DNA of 64,000 nucleotides, taken from positions 434,001 to 498,000 of the forward strand of contig NZ_JAJAFR010000001.1 in NCBI RefSeq assembly GCF_020734105.1, read 5' to 3'. Positions 28,570 through 37,910 of this stretch are shown here, piece after piece. This DNA comes from Alkalihalobacillus deserti. GTDB taxonomy: Bacteria; Bacillota; Bacilli; Bacillales; Bacillaceae_D. The translations under genes were made by a program, and so were the position numbers. Under the pieces are notes generated by a model. The model was not told the origin of the DNA. It saw only the letters and a list, made by a program, of their open reading frames with translations, and searched no databases. How positions within the stretch are numbered: position 1 is the stretch's first letter; every line of letters starts with the position of its first letter.

Positions 28570-29835
28570 TTAAGAAACGGCGTGCTTTTGTTTTTCTTGC
28601 AGTGCTTTTTCACTCTTTTTAATATCTAGCTTCATCATAATAGAAATAATGAAGGCGAAAAGTATTAATGCCAAGAAAACGTAAAAAACAGGAATATAAC
28701 TATCCGTTCTCTCTTTAATTTGAGAAACGATCATCGGTCCAAAAACACCACCTAAAGACCAAGTAGTTAGCAGATAGCCATGGATTGCACCGAGCTGTTT
28801 CGTTCCGAATAAGTCTCCGACAAAAGCAGGGAGGTTTGAAAATCCGCCACCATAGCAACTAACAACAAGCAGAATCAGAATTTGAAACATAATAATGCTT
28901 GTTATAAAAGGCAGTGTTAAAAAAGCTATAATTTGAATTGAGAAGAAAATGATAAACACTGTAGGGCGTCCTATATAATCGGATAAGGTTGCCCAACCAA
29001 GCCTACCGCCACCGTTAAAGATTCCCATGATTCCAACCAATGTAGCAGCGGCAGCGGCTGATAAACCTACCACTTCCTGAGCCATTGGAGAAGCTACAGA
29101 AATCATCATGATTCCAGCGGTTGTATTGATTAGCATCATTGTCCAAAGCATCCAAAAACGTTTCGTTTTTACTGCTTCTTTAGAGGTTAATTGTTGTAAG
29201 TCTTTTTTGATGATTTTTTTTCCAGAGGCAATGTCTTTTTTCATAGAAGCTGGCATCCAGCCCTCTTCTGGAGGCGCAATATAAGAGGCGCCTAGCATCA
29301 TTAGAATAAAATAACAGCTCCCTAATAAATAGAATGTATTTGTTATACCAATTGTCGCCATTAAATTAGCAGCAACGGGAGCTGTGATTAAAGCCCCTGC
29401 ACCAAATCCGAGTACGGCCATTCCTGTTGCCAATCCTCTACGATCGGGAAACCATTTAACAAGTGTAGACACCGGTGAAATATAGCCGATACCTAGACCG
29501 AGGCCACTTGCTAGACCATATGTAAGTAGAAAAAGTGGCAATGATCCAATGGCAATGGCAATACCAGATCCAGCTTGGCCTAAACCGAATAGTACGGCAG
29601 CAAGCATGGCCGATTTTCTCGGTCCATTGCGTTCGACGAACTTTCCAAATAAAGCAGCTGATGACCCTGCAAGTGCCATCATAATGGTAAAGGCGATGGT
29701 CACCTGGGTTGGTGACCAACCCATAGCTTCGCTGATCGGATAGGTGTAAACGCTATATGCGTAGGCTGCACCAATAGAGAGGTGTATAGCAATTGCGGAT
29801 AACGCGATGAACCACCTGTTTTTAGTTGTTTTCAT
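28570..29835 (-). CDS. MFS transporter, OFA (oxalate/formate antiporter) family
   Basis: This 421-residue, 12-helix carrier has OFA hallmarks: an opening segment AIAIHLSIGAAYAYSVYTYP, then FVERNGPRKSAMLAA in loop 2-3 (an MFS-A-like motif), GLGLGIGYISPVSTLVKWFP and DRRGLATGMAVLGFGAGALI, and a central loop with PPEEGWMP. OFA members exchange small mono- or dicarboxylates, or act as sensors. The start has GGAGG upstream (reverse strand). It is a lone gene facing the zinc-ribbon gene. The substrate is inferred only at family level. Confidence 0.82.
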   Translation of the reverse strand: MKTTKNRWFIALSAIAIHLSIGAAYAYSVYTYPISEAMGWSPTQVTIAFTIMMALAGSSAALFGKFVERNGPRKSAMLAAVLFGLGQAGSGIAIAIGSLPLFLLTYGLASGLGLGIGYISPVSTLVKWFPDRRGLATGMAVLGFGAGALITAPVAANLMATIGITNTFYLLGSCYFILMMLGASYIAPPEEGWMPASMKKDIASGKKIIKKDLQQLTSKEAVKTKRFWMLWTMMLINTTAGIMMISVASPMAQEVVGLSAAAAATLVGIMGIFNGGGRLGWATLSDYIGRPTVFIIFFSIQIIAFLTLPFITSIIMFQILILLVVSCYGGGFSNLPAFVGDLFGTKQLGAIHGYLLTTWSLGGVFGPMIVSQIKERTDSYIPVFYVFLALILFAFIISIMMKLDIKKSEKALQEKQKHAVS

Positions 29836-29953
29836 GTTCTTCCTCCTTTAAATCAATTTGAAAGCCCTTACATATATTAGGATATATCCCATTATGATAA
29901 AAATCAATGAATTTAAATAATTTATAAACATTGTATGGTGTAACGCAGGTTGA

Positions 29954-30210
29954 GTTATTTTAAGTTCAGCACTTGTTGCTTGGTGGAAAGGTTATTTAGC
30001 GATGTTTTATGGCGGCCTTACCGAAGAAATCATGCTTCGGTTGTTTGGTATGACTTTGATCGTGTGGCTCAAAGTGTTAACCTCAAGCAAATAAGGGGAA
30101 GAGATACCGAATTTTCTCGTAGCTCTTCTGTTCGGAGTAGCACATTTGCCACTACAGCTATCGTTTTTGGAGACTTAACAACAGTACTAGTACTGCGAGC
30201 ATTAGGGTAA
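29954..30210 (+). pseudogene. CPBP (CAAX-type) intramembrane protease remnant
   Basis: The frame YGGLTEEIMLRLFGMTLIVW shows the EExxxR motif of CPBP/Abi-type proteases. After an in-frame TAA (30092) the same frame continues with FLVALLFGVAHLP, the second motif containing the metal-binding His. The N-terminal helices and the C-terminal end are missing. The nonsense codon between the motifs shows it is dead. Confidence 0.7.
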
Positions 30211-30246
30211 ACTGATTTATTTTGCTAGCTAGAAAAATAAATCAGT
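30211..30246. repeat. Perfect 13-bp inverted repeat
   Basis: ACTGATTTATTTT and AAAATAAATCAGT flank a 10-base loop containing GCTAGCTAG. It directly follows the protease remnant and may be its old terminator, though no T-run follows. Confidence 0.5.
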
Positions 30247-30741
30247 TGAAGTTCTTTCTAGAGGTACTTTACTTCTGAAACTTGACTTGAATCAAGCGAA
30301 CCTTCGATATTCGAGTTACTTTTTGGTTTGAAAAATGGAGGGCTTCTTAATCGGTGTGATGAGCAGTTATTTCTATGTAGGAAACGTGGTTAAAGTAGAA
30401 TTTAAAATAGTTAGATATTTGTAGATTTAAAGAGAAAAATAAAGTAAAAAGTATAATAACTACAAAAAACTAACTAATCTGAATATTTACAAAAGTTTAA
30501 TTATTCACTATGATAAGTGTAGGCAAAAGCCTAAGCAATCAAATTTAATGAAAGGAGTTAAGGAAGTGAAGCAGTTCTTCTTAGCAGGTGCATTACCATA
30601 AATGAATGCCATGAAAGGACTGATTCCAATGACGTAGCGTTAGCGAAGTGTATCAGATGATACACGGGGTATAAGGAAAGTAAATACATCACTGTGTAAG
30701 AAAGGGATTAACAAGTTCATGAATGACGAATCGATAGTATA
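30247..30741. other. Gene-poor stretch with an aborted reading frame
   Basis: Mostly AT-rich, without a supported gene. AAAGGAG at about 30551 is followed by a GTG and only ten sense codons (VKQFFLAGALP) before a stop; it is probably the stump of a deleted gene. Nothing else was recognised. Confidence 0.4.
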
Positions 30742-30779
30742 GCGACCTCTTATCCAAGTTGGGTAGGAGGTCGTTTTTG
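30742..30779 (+). terminator. Rho-independent terminator
   Basis: CGACCTC and GAGGTCG arms with an inner TCC/GGG pairing, followed by TTTTTG. It ends whatever gene once lay in the preceding gap. Confidence 0.75.
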
Positions 30780-30892
30780 TTTTGCCTTAGTTGCCATTCT
30801 AGAACAAGTCGTAAAAACCTTTATTCTTTATACACCCACTTTCCTAAGCCTTCATAAACTAACGATAACATCATTAAGAAGGAGTGGATATT

Positions 30893-31714
30893 TTGAGCAA
30901 GGAAAACGAAGTGAATACAAACAAAGAGCCTAAGGTATATGTAGAGAAACAACCCAACCATGTTAATCAACCATTCTTTTATAGAAACAGTAAAATGGAT
31001 AATATCCACGCGCGTTTCAGTGAAGTACAACGAACGATCGGAACTCATGGGCAAGTTCATAGAACCTTTTCAAACCAGCTTAATGAGCAGCAAGGATTCA
31101 CGCAAAAGCTTGAAAGAATGCATGATGAACTAAAGGAGACAGTCCAAGAAAAAAGTGATATACAGCAAGAACTCCTTATGAAAGTAAAAAGATATGAAAA
31201 AGAGAATAACGATTTTAAAAAGCAGTTTGAAGAATTGATACAATCTAAACACATGCTAGAAGAGCAAGTTATTCATCTGGAAAAAGCAAAAAAAGACTTA
31301 TATGGAGAAATCAGTCAACATCACACTTATATACAAGAACAAGTGCTTCAGTTTCAAAAAGTGGAAAGCGAGCAACTTGATCAGAAAGTAAGGCATGATG
31401 AATTAGTTCAACAAGTTGCGTTACAAGAGATTGACCATGAAGACTTACTAAAGAAAGTGAAAGAGAATAAAGAAGAGTATAAATTGACTCAGTTGCAAGT
31501 AGAGGATTTGCTGAAAAAAACAGCAGCGTTAGTGCTACAACATAGAGAGCAAGAGAAAATGCACTTAGAACTATACACACAATTGATCCAACTTAAAGCG
31601 GTTTCGACAGAAGTAACGAAACATCTCAATCAGTCTTTGGCTAAATTAAATTCTGAGGTGAAGCAAATTCAAACTCAGAATAAATCAGCTTTTGATTCTG
31701 TTAAATCTGTTTAG
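30893..31714 (+). CDS. Long coiled-coil protein of unknown function
   Basis: This 273-residue cytosolic-looking protein starts at TTG 30893 (AAGGAG at 30879-30884; an in-frame GTG overlapping that site is rejected). After a polar, Asn/Pro-rich N-terminus (KQPNHVNQPFFYRNSKMDNI) nearly everything from about residue 55 on is heptad-patterned, rich in Glu, Gln, Lys and Leu (for example QEKSDIQQELLMKVKRYEKE). No membrane segment or signal is seen. It stands alone between terminators. It may be a structural or spore-associated protein, which is speculation. Confidence 0.6.
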   Translation: MSKENEVNTNKEPKVYVEKQPNHVNQPFFYRNSKMDNIHARFSEVQRTIGTHGQVHRTFSNQLNEQQGFTQKLERMHDELKETVQEKSDIQQELLMKVKRYEKENNDFKKQFEELIQSKHMLEEQVIHLEKAKKDLYGEISQHHTYIQEQVLQFQKVESEQLDQKVRHDELVQQVALQEIDHEDLLKKVKENKEEYKLTQLQVEDLLKKTAALVLQHREQEKMHLELYTQLIQLKAVSTEVTKHLNQSLAKLNSEVKQIQTQNKSAFDSVKSV

Positions 31715-31727
31715 TCTCTCTTTACTT

Positions 31728-31770
31728 AGAAAACATAAGAAATGACGGGAGTCGTTTTCTTATGTTTTTT
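31728..31770 (+). terminator. Rho-independent terminator
   Basis: AAAACATAAGAAA and TTTTCTTATGTTTTTTT form a strong stem with a U-rich tail just after the coiled-coil gene. Confidence 0.85.
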
Positions 31771-31844
31771 TATGTAGGGAAGGCAGTCTTGCGTATAGAA
31801 AAAAGCAAAGACATTTCAGACTAGGAAGTGTACAATAGAGGGAT

Positions 31845-31880
31845 GCTCCTTTGACCAAAAAGTTAGGAGCCTTTTGTGTT
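31845..31880 (+). terminator. Second hairpin upstream of the MATE gene
   Basis: GCTCCT and AGGAGC arms with a 14-base loop, followed by CTTTTGTGTT. A weak terminator or leader structure. Confidence 0.35.
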
Positions 31881-32007
31881 CCTAATTATTAATGCGGTTG
31901 AGATATAATGAAAAAGTGTAGTGAATTGTTAGTTGGAAGTTTTATTTAAATTGACCGTATAACTACAAAAATAAACGACTAAGATCATACATTACGGAGG
32001 AATTAGC

Positions 32008-33372
32008 ATGTATCATGCGGAAATATGGAAAGAAAAGCTAGGGTTATTTTTGGCTATCTTATGGCCAATTATGGTGACTCAAGTTAGTTTTTATGCAATG
32101 AATCTAGTCGATACGATGATGTCGGGGCGGGTTGGAACAAATGATTTAGCAGGGGTAGCCATCGGGTCGAGCTTATGGTTGCCAGTTTTTTCTGGGATAA
32201 ATGGAATTTTACTAGCTGTTACCCCAATTGTAGCGCATTTAATCGGTAGTGGCCGACGAGAAAAAATATCTGATTCTGTCATACAGGGACTTTACTTATC
32301 GGTAGTGTTGGCTGTTGCGGTTGTTCTTGCGGGATTTTTTTTACTTGATCCAATCCTAATGCTCATGAATCTGAACCCCGATGTTTACCATATAGCTTTT
32401 CATTACTTGATAGGTCTTGCTCTTGGAATTATTCCTTTGTTTGTTGCCAATGTTCTTCGCTATTTCTTTGATGCACATGGGTACACGCGAATCACGATGA
32501 TTATTACGGTTCTAGCTGTTCCGTTTAATGTTCTTTTAAATTATGGATTTATCTTTGGGAAACTTGGTTTGCCAGCACTCGGTGGGATCGGAGCCGGATA
32601 TGCAACTGCAATCACCTATTGGATCATTCTTTTATTTAGTATTTGGATGACGTTTAAAGTTGAGGCAATTAGGAAATATCGATTATTTATTCTATGGGCC
32701 GTGCCTTCGTGGAAAGCGTGGAAAGAACAGCTTTCAATTGGAATTCCAATTGGGCTTTCGATTTTCTTTGAAGCAAGTATATTTGCCATTGTCACTTTGT
32801 TGATCGGAATGATGTTTACGACCGTTACCATTGCTGCACATCAAGTGGCATTTAGCTTTACATCCCTTGTTTTTATGATTCCGTTAAGCATTTCAATGGC
32901 ATTAACGATTGTCGTTGGCTTTTCGGTCGGTGGAAAGAAATTTAAAGCAGCTAGACAATATAGTCTTCTTGGTGTTCTAGGAGGAATTGGGATCTTAATC
33001 ATTGGTTCTGTGTTTCTTTTTGTATTTAGAGAGCCGATTGCCTACCTTTATACGCAGGATCGTCAGGTAGTCTTACTTGCAGGGCAATTTTTCATCTTAG
33101 CGATTTTTTATCAGATCTCTGACGGTGCACAATCAGGATTACAAGGTGTTTTAAGAGGGTATAAAGATGTAAAGATTCCGTTTATAATTGCTTTTATTTC
33201 CTATTGGATTGTTGGGATTCCATCAGGTTATGTGCTGGCTGCTTTTACTACTCTCGGTCCTTTTGGTTTTTGGATTGGTATTATTCTCGGTTTGACTTGT
33301 GCAGCGATTGGTTTTCTTATTCGGTTAATTATCGTGCAAAAAAGAGTGATTGAAGCGAGTGAGGGTATTTGA
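32008..33372 (+). CDS. MATE-family multidrug/sodium antiporter
   Basis: This 454-residue protein has 12 hydrophobic helices in two matching halves. Family features are WPIMVTQVSFYAMNLVDTMM with SGRVGTNDLAGVAIGSSLW in the first half and IGIPIGLSIFFEASIFAIVT with MPLSISMALTIVVGFSVGGK-like sequence in the second. It resembles the NorM/YeeO branch, which exports cationic drugs in exchange for Na+ or H+. The ATG follows GGAGG closely. It is monocistronic. Confidence 0.88.
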   Translation: MYHAEIWKEKLGLFLAILWPIMVTQVSFYAMNLVDTMMSGRVGTNDLAGVAIGSSLWLPVFSGINGILLAVTPIVAHLIGSGRREKISDSVIQGLYLSVVLAVAVVLAGFFLLDPILMLMNLNPDVYHIAFHYLIGLALGIIPLFVANVLRYFFDAHGYTRITMIITVLAVPFNVLLNYGFIFGKLGLPALGGIGAGYATAITYWIILLFSIWMTFKVEAIRKYRLFILWAVPSWKAWKEQLSIGIPIGLSIFFEASIFAIVTLLIGMMFTTVTIAAHQVAFSFTSLVFMIPLSISMALTIVVGFSVGGKKFKAARQYSLLGVLGGIGILIIGSVFLFVFREPIAYLYTQDRQVVLLAGQFFILAIFYQISDGAQSGLQGVLRGYKDVKIPFIIAFISYWIVGIPSGYVLAAFTTLGPFGFWIGIILGLTCAAIGFLIRLIIVQKRVIEASEGI

Positions 33373-33430
33373 CCAAGCATTCGAAAAATCCCGAGTAAAT
33401 AGTTGCTAGTTTTTGTTACTTGATTCCCCA

Positions 33431-33720
33431 ATGACAAAAGTACAAATAAAAGCACCGTTTCGAGCTGATCATGTTGGTAGTTTCTTAAGACCAGAGCGTT
33501 TAAAAGAGGCACATTATGGAAAGATTACTGCAAGTGAATTACGTTCCATTAAAGATGAAGAGATTGTAAGTCTTATGGAAAAGCCAAAGGAAATCGGATT
33601 ACAAGCCGTAACAGACGAAGAATTCTGACGCGGTTGGTGGCATTTATTACATGTCAAAAGATCAATTTTTGAAGAAGGTCGAAACGAGGTCATTGCAGCG
33701 TATACTCGTAAATTATGAGA
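33431..33720 (+). pseudogene. MetE-like methyltransferase (YxjG/YxjH type) remnant
   Basis: The reading frame begins TKVQIKAPFRADHVGSFLRP and ERLKEAHYGKITASELRSIK, then LQAVTDEEF, the clear N-terminus of the YxjG/YxjH family (cobalamin-independent methionine synthase C-domain homologues). A stop follows TDEEF. The next frame keeps RGWWHLL, which corresponds to the conserved (R)SWWH segment, and the similarity fades beyond about 33720. More than 250 residues of the enzyme are missing. Confidence 0.7.
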
Positions 33721-33864
33721 AATTTTAATGAGTGAGAGAGTTTGAAGCAATCATAAAAGAACAGGATGCAGTTTTACAATGGAGGAAGACAAACCAGAAT
33801 TGTATTTTCAGCTCGTTCGAAAACAAAAACACTGGGTTGGTTAAACCGATACCATTATAAGTTG

Positions 33865-33898
33865 AGAATCCTCACTTGGTTTAGTGGGGACTTTTTGT
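33865..33898 (+). terminator. Rho-independent terminator
   Basis: TCCTCACT and AGTGGGGA arms with G-T wobbles, followed by CTTTTTG, downstream of the MetE-like remnant. Confidence 0.6.
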
Positions 33899-34020
33899 CT
33901 GTAGGAGCGTGTTTGCATAAGCGTATTCTTTTTATTTAATAGAAACTGTGAAACTTTCATAATTTCAAATTAAGAGATACGCATAATTCCCTGTTTTTTT
34001 ATAGTAAGTCCGTAATAGAT

Positions 34021-34070
34021 AGCCTGTTAAGACAAGTGTAAGGCTATCCTTACACTTGTCTTAACAGGCT
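34021..34070. repeat. Perfect 23-bp inverted repeat with a 4-base loop
   Basis: Positions 34021-34043 (beginning AGCCTGTTAAGACAAG) are the exact complement of 34048-34070, with CTAT between. No T-run follows (GTTCGG), so it is not a typical terminator. The perfect match over 23 bp suggests recent origin, a mobile-element relic, or selection at the RNA level. Confidence 0.8.
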
Positions 34071-34324
34071 GTTCGGAAATGTTTACACATAATGGGGTGG
34101 AAGTTATTTCAATTATATCTTCACGTGCAAATTATCTCATGAAATCGTAAACTAATAGAATGCACAAATACAGCAAGTATAACGAGCACCAGAAGGAAAC
34201 AAGTAACCATGAATGCATTTCCAACTGAGAAGGACGGACAACAATGTCTAGATCTACTGATTAATCAATATAAAGTACCAGACAAAATTATTAAAAATAT
34301 GTTTAGTCAAACGATGAGCTCAAT

Positions 34325-34447
34325 AATTGCACAAGATTCGCGAACTTATCCACGAGAATAAAATTAATTGCACAAGATTCACGAACTTATGCACGAGAAT
34401 AAATTTAATTGTACAAGAAACGTGAACTTAAGCACTGAGCTCAAATT
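34325..34447. repeat. Three tandem copies of a 41-bp repeat
   Basis: Units start at 34325, 34366 and 34407, each opening with AATTG(C/T)ACAAGA and carrying GAACTTA-(T/A)-(C/G)CAC in the middle. The first two differ at a few bases; the third has drifted. The array ends about 65 bp before the HAD gene. It has no coding role that I can see. Confidence 0.8.
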
Positions 34448-34511
34448 TAAGATGATTATTAGTATGGTATAATTTGGTTTTAGTACAACCTGAAAATGTG
34501 AGGCGATTACG

Positions 34512-35234
34512 TTGGCAAAAGCATTATTATTTGATCTAGATGGAACTTTACTTCCGATGGATACAGATCAATTCATCAAAAATTACATAGCTGAGCTCGC
34601 TTCAAGAGTGGCACATATCATCGACCCAAATTATTTTGTTAAAGCACTTTGGGCTAGTACGGATGCGATGATGAAGAATGTGGACTCTACCAAAAGGAAT
34701 GAGCAAGTGTTTGAAGAAACCTTTTTACCAATGACATCTTTGAAAAAAGAGGAGATTTGGCCAACCTTGGATGACTTTTATGAATCAACCTTTCCGACTT
34801 TTTCTCATTTAACGAAGCCAACTTCAATGGCAAAACAAGTAGTTGAAGAAGCGATAAAACAAGGGTATAAATTAGCGGTGGCCACAAATCCAGTTTTTCC
34901 AAAGGCTGCGATTTATCACCGATTGAAATGGGCAGAAATAGCTGAAGTCCCATTTGAACTCGTCACTGTATATGAGAATATGACTTTTACGAAACCACAT
35001 GTAGAATATTATCATGAAATATCAAAGCAGTTAGGGGTAACGCCTGAGGATTGCATCATGATCGGGAACGATAAGCAAGAAGATATGGTTGCAAGCTCCA
35101 TCGGGATGAAAACCTTTTTAGTTGAGGGACATGTTATTGACCGTGGAGAACCGCGTTATTCGATTGATGATCATGGAACACTGGAAGAGTTATATAGTAA
35201 ATTAACTAAACAAGAAGGGTTATTTAGCAAGTAA
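34512..35234 (+). CDS. HAD-superfamily hydrolase
   Basis: This 240-residue HAD phosphatase has motif I LLFDLDGTLLPMD, a helical C1-type cap (about residues 18-95), the motif II region LAVATNPVFPKAA, and motifs III/IV in MIGNDKQEDMVASSIGMKTF. It starts at TTG with GTGAGG upstream. It resembles beta-phosphoglucomutase/phosphoglycolate-phosphatase-like members but has Thr-Asn in motif II. It stands alone, convergent with the ketopantoate-reductase-like gene. The substrate is unknown. Confidence 0.82.
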   Translation: MAKALLFDLDGTLLPMDTDQFIKNYIAELASRVAHIIDPNYFVKALWASTDAMMKNVDSTKRNEQVFEETFLPMTSLKKEEIWPTLDDFYESTFPTFSHLTKPTSMAKQVVEEAIKQGYKLAVATNPVFPKAAIYHRLKWAEIAEVPFELVTVYENMTFTKPHVEYYHEISKQLGVTPEDCIMIGNDKQEDMVASSIGMKTFLVEGHVIDRGEPRYSIDDHGTLEELYSKLTKQEGLFSK

Positions 35235-35244
35235 GACCCTCTAA

Positions 35245-35288
35245 AAAGAATGCTCACTTTAACAAAAGTGAGCATTCTTTTTTTCTAG
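35245..35288. terminator. Bidirectional terminator between convergent genes
   Basis: AAGAATGCTCACTTT and AAAGTGAGCATTCTT are perfect 15-bp arms around AACA, with a T-run on the plus strand and an A-run on the other side. It serves the HAD gene and slightly overlaps the 3' end of the reverse-strand gene. Confidence 0.9.
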
Positions 35289-36185
35289 CACTTTAATGAA
35301 TTGAAAAAACATGTCATTAACGGGAGTAGGAACTTGGAGTTCTTGACCTAGCTTACAAACAGTTCCAGCTAAATAATCCACTTCCGTTTTTCGACCTGCT
35401 TCAATATCTTGAAGCATTGACGTTTTCCCTTCAGGAGACAGGTCTTCGATTAAGATCTTTTCGAATTTATTTAAATCATCGTTCGATAATTGAATGCCCT
35501 TTTTTTGAGCAAGAGATACGACTTCTTGCATGGCAGAAATCATTAAATTACGGGATTCTGAAATTTGTTGAAATACTTTATAAGGTGCATGTAAGATCGC
35601 AGAAGTCTGATTGACCCCTACATTAATCATGAATTTCCACCACATAGCGTGAAGGATGTCGTCTGGAACTTCATAAGGAATCGTTGCCCGATCAAATAAT
35701 TCTTTGACGCTGCTCACTTCTGAAGAAAAGCTTGCATTCTTTGTGTCTCCAAAACAAATTCTCCCAATGTTTGAGAACCTGATTAATGTATTTTTTCGAA
35801 CGGCATCAATTGCTACACACATAGCGTGCAAGAGATGATCATTACCAAGCTGATCAGCAATGATCTCTTCGCTCGCAATACCGTTCATTAAAGACATGAT
35901 GATCGTATTTGGGCCGACATGATTTCGAATCTCTTTTAGAGCTTGATCAAGACCTTCATACTTGACCGTGATCAAGAGTAGATCTGCAGGTTCAGTTTTT
36001 TCTTCAGGTGTTATGTAATTAAAATCATACCGTGCACCATTAATGAAGATCCCTTTTTCTTTATAACGGTTAATTCTTTCCTCATTTGCAATGACTTGTA
36101 GGCATTGTGGATCCATCGTATGTAATCTACTGGCATAAGCAGCTCCGATTCCTCCGAGTCCAATTAGTGAAACTTTGTTAATCAT
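35259..36185 (-). CDS. 2-dehydropantoate 2-reductase-like NADPH oxidoreductase
   Basis: This protein of about 308 residues starts at ATG 36185 (INKVSLIGLGGIGAAYASRL), with GGAGG about 8 bp before it. Upstream in-frame codons lack protein character. The Rossmann motif GLGGIG, the ketopantoate-reductase pattern ITVKYEGLDQALKEI and NTIIMSLMNGIASEE, the catalytic-type lysine in MWWKFMINVGVNQTSA, and the C-terminal helical domain (TSMLQDIEAGRKTEVDYLAG) identify the ApbA/PanE family. It may be the pantothenate-pathway PanE or one of its many paralogues. It has no panBCD neighbours. Confidence 0.8.
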   Translation of the reverse strand: MINKVSLIGLGGIGAAYASRLHTMDPQCLQVIANEERINRYKEKGIFINGARYDFNYITPEEKTEPADLLLITVKYEGLDQALKEIRNHVGPNTIIMSLMNGIASEEIIADQLGNDHLLHAMCVAIDAVRKNTLIRFSNIGRICFGDTKNASFSSEVSSVKELFDRATIPYEVPDDILHAMWWKFMINVGVNQTSAILHAPYKVFQQISESRNLMISAMQEVVSLAQKKGIQLSNDDLNKFEKILIEDLSPEGKTSMLQDIEAGRKTEVDYLAGTVCKLGQELQVPTPVNDMFFQFIKVLEKKNAHFC

Positions 36186-36598
36186 GTTTTTTCCTCCATA
36201 ACTATTAGCTAGTAATACTAAATTCAACAAAAAATTTATTTCTCCTACAAAAGGATATCGATTGTAGTTTAGATTCATTGAGAACTTCGTTTTTAACAGT
36301 GTGGTGAATGGAATATTCAAGAAGAATATTAGAGGTATTTACTTACTTTTGTAAAGTTCCTGATAATAATTGCTTTGTTCACTATAAAACGGTAACCCCT
36401 GTCTCTTAAAAAAGATCAAGGGTTATTTGTTGTGAGGAACTTAGTATCATTTGGTCTTGATTTTAGCGCTAATAGAAGGGTTTTAAAAGTATAAGAAGAA
36501 TATATACAGCAAAGAAAATCCTATTTTGTAAGTTTAAATTAAGGAGTTCTTTTATTTTCAAAAAAAATTATATTGTTGCTCATAAAAGAACATATATG

Positions 36599-36627
36599 TT
36601 GTTTGATTAAAAAATCCATATTACAAT
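36599..36627 (+). promoter_or_regulatory. Putative sigma-A promoter of the dctPQM operon
   Basis: TTGTTT and TACAAT are 17 bp apart, about 150 bp upstream of the binding-protein gene. The -35 half is weak. No good cre box was seen here. Confidence 0.4.
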
Positions 36628-36777
36628 CAAAAATAGAAAATAAGGAAAATTCAAAAAGTTACCAAATAACTTATTGGGTTTTTATAAAGGGAGGTCGTAT
36701 AACAGAAAAGGAAACAATTAATACTCAATTTGTTTTTAAGTTGATTTACAAAAGAAAAATCTTGGGGGTATTCAAAT

Positions 36778-37878
36778 ATGAAAGGGTTTACATTTAAGGT
36801 TTCATATATCGGTTTACTAGTTCTCGTATTATTTCTCATTTCAGCATGTGGTTCAACTAGTTCATCAAACCCAAGTGGGGATGAGAGTAGTTCTGAAACG
36901 ACTGAGACTACAGAAGCTAGTCCATCTGCTGAATCCGTAACATTTAGTATGGGGCATATGAATTCGCAAGATCATGTGCAGGATTCTATGTCAATGAGAC
37001 CATTTAGTGAGGAAGTAGCTGAGGCAACAGAAGGGCGTTTTAATTTTCAACTATACCCTGGTGGAGCGTTAGGTTCTCCAGCTGAAACGTTTGATAATAT
37101 AGTTACTGGTATTATGGATTCTGGTTGGGGACTACAAGGATACAATGCTGGAAAATGGGAAGTGCATTCCGTGATGCAATTGCCATTCTTAGCAGAGGGA
37201 GATGCAGCTAAATTAAGTGTCATTGCCCAAAAATTACATGATAAATTTCCTGAAATCGAAGCGGAATATGATGACGTAAAGTTAATGTGGGTACATGCAG
37301 CTGACCCTTATGCGATTATTACTAAAGGAAAAAAAGTAACGAGTTTAGAAGATTTAAAAGGTTTAAGATTAAGAACACCTTCAGTTGAAGGCGGTAAGAT
37401 GATTGAGTCTTGGGGAGCAACGCCAGTTTCAATGCCGGCACCGGAAATTTATGATTCGCTGCAAAGAGGAGTTATTGACGGAGGTGTACTTCCTGTCGCA
37501 GCTCTAGCAGATTTTAATTTATTTGATGTCGTTGACTATGTAACAATTGGTAACTTTAACACTGCGTTATTCTATGTAGCGATGAATAAAAATAGCTGGA
37601 GTAAAATACCAGCGGAAGATCAAGCCATTATTGCAGAGATGATCGGAGAGCCTATGGCTAGAACTTCAGGAGAAGCATTTGATTACCAAAGAGAGCAAGC
37701 TATGAATAAAGCAAAAGAAGTGGGCATTGAGTTTACTGAGCTTGATGAAGCTGAATTACAGAGATTTAAAGATGCTGCACAAGGTGTAACAGAGGAATGG
37801 CTTTCTAATATGGAATCAAAAGGGATTGACGGTCAAGCCATCTTAGATGAAGCTTTGAAACTAATGCAAGAAAATTAA
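36778..37878 (+). CDS. dctP: TRAP transporter substrate-binding protein (DctP type), lipoprotein
   Basis: This 366-residue protein has a lipoprotein signal (hydrophobic core to FLISACG, with Cys as the acylation site) and a Ser/Thr/Glu-rich linker before the binding fold. DctP features are visible: FSMGHMNSQDHVQ, LYPGGALGSPAE, YAIITKGKKVTSLEDLKGLR, and the ligand-contacting region LRTPSVEGGKMIESWGATPV with PAPEIYDSLQRGVIDG. It captures small organic acids outside the membrane and delivers them to the DctQM permease encoded next (32-bp gap). The island context suggests an aromatic or similar acid; this is inferred. Confidence 0.88.
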   Translation: MKGFTFKVSYIGLLVLVLFLISACGSTSSSNPSGDESSSETTETTEASPSAESVTFSMGHMNSQDHVQDSMSMRPFSEEVAEATEGRFNFQLYPGGALGSPAETFDNIVTGIMDSGWGLQGYNAGKWEVHSVMQLPFLAEGDAAKLSVIAQKLHDKFPEIEAEYDDVKLMWVHAADPYAIITKGKKVTSLEDLKGLRLRTPSVEGGKMIESWGATPVSMPAPEIYDSLQRGVIDGGVLPVAALADFNLFDVVDYVTIGNFNTALFYVAMNKNSWSKIPAEDQAIIAEMIGEPMARTSGEAFDYQREQAMNKAKEVGIEFTELDEAELQRFKDAAQGVTEEWLSNMESKGIDGQAILDEALKLMQEN

Positions 37879-37910
37879 GACCAAATGATAATCCTTTTGG
37901 GGTGATGGAA

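Noticed and set aside
34021..34070. Interpretation of the 23-bp hairpin as a CRISPR repeat or terminator
   Set aside because: It occurs once in the window, has no spaced copies and no T-run.
34209..34361. A 50-codon frame (starts MNAFPTEKDGQQCLDL) ending inside the first 41-bp repeat
   Set aside because: No convincing ribosome site, its end lies in repeat DNA, and no family was recognised; probably a remnant or chance frame.
36573..36797. A 74-codon Lys/Ile-rich frame before dctP
   Set aside because: Low-complexity composition, no ribosome site, and it overlaps the promoter and start of dctP.
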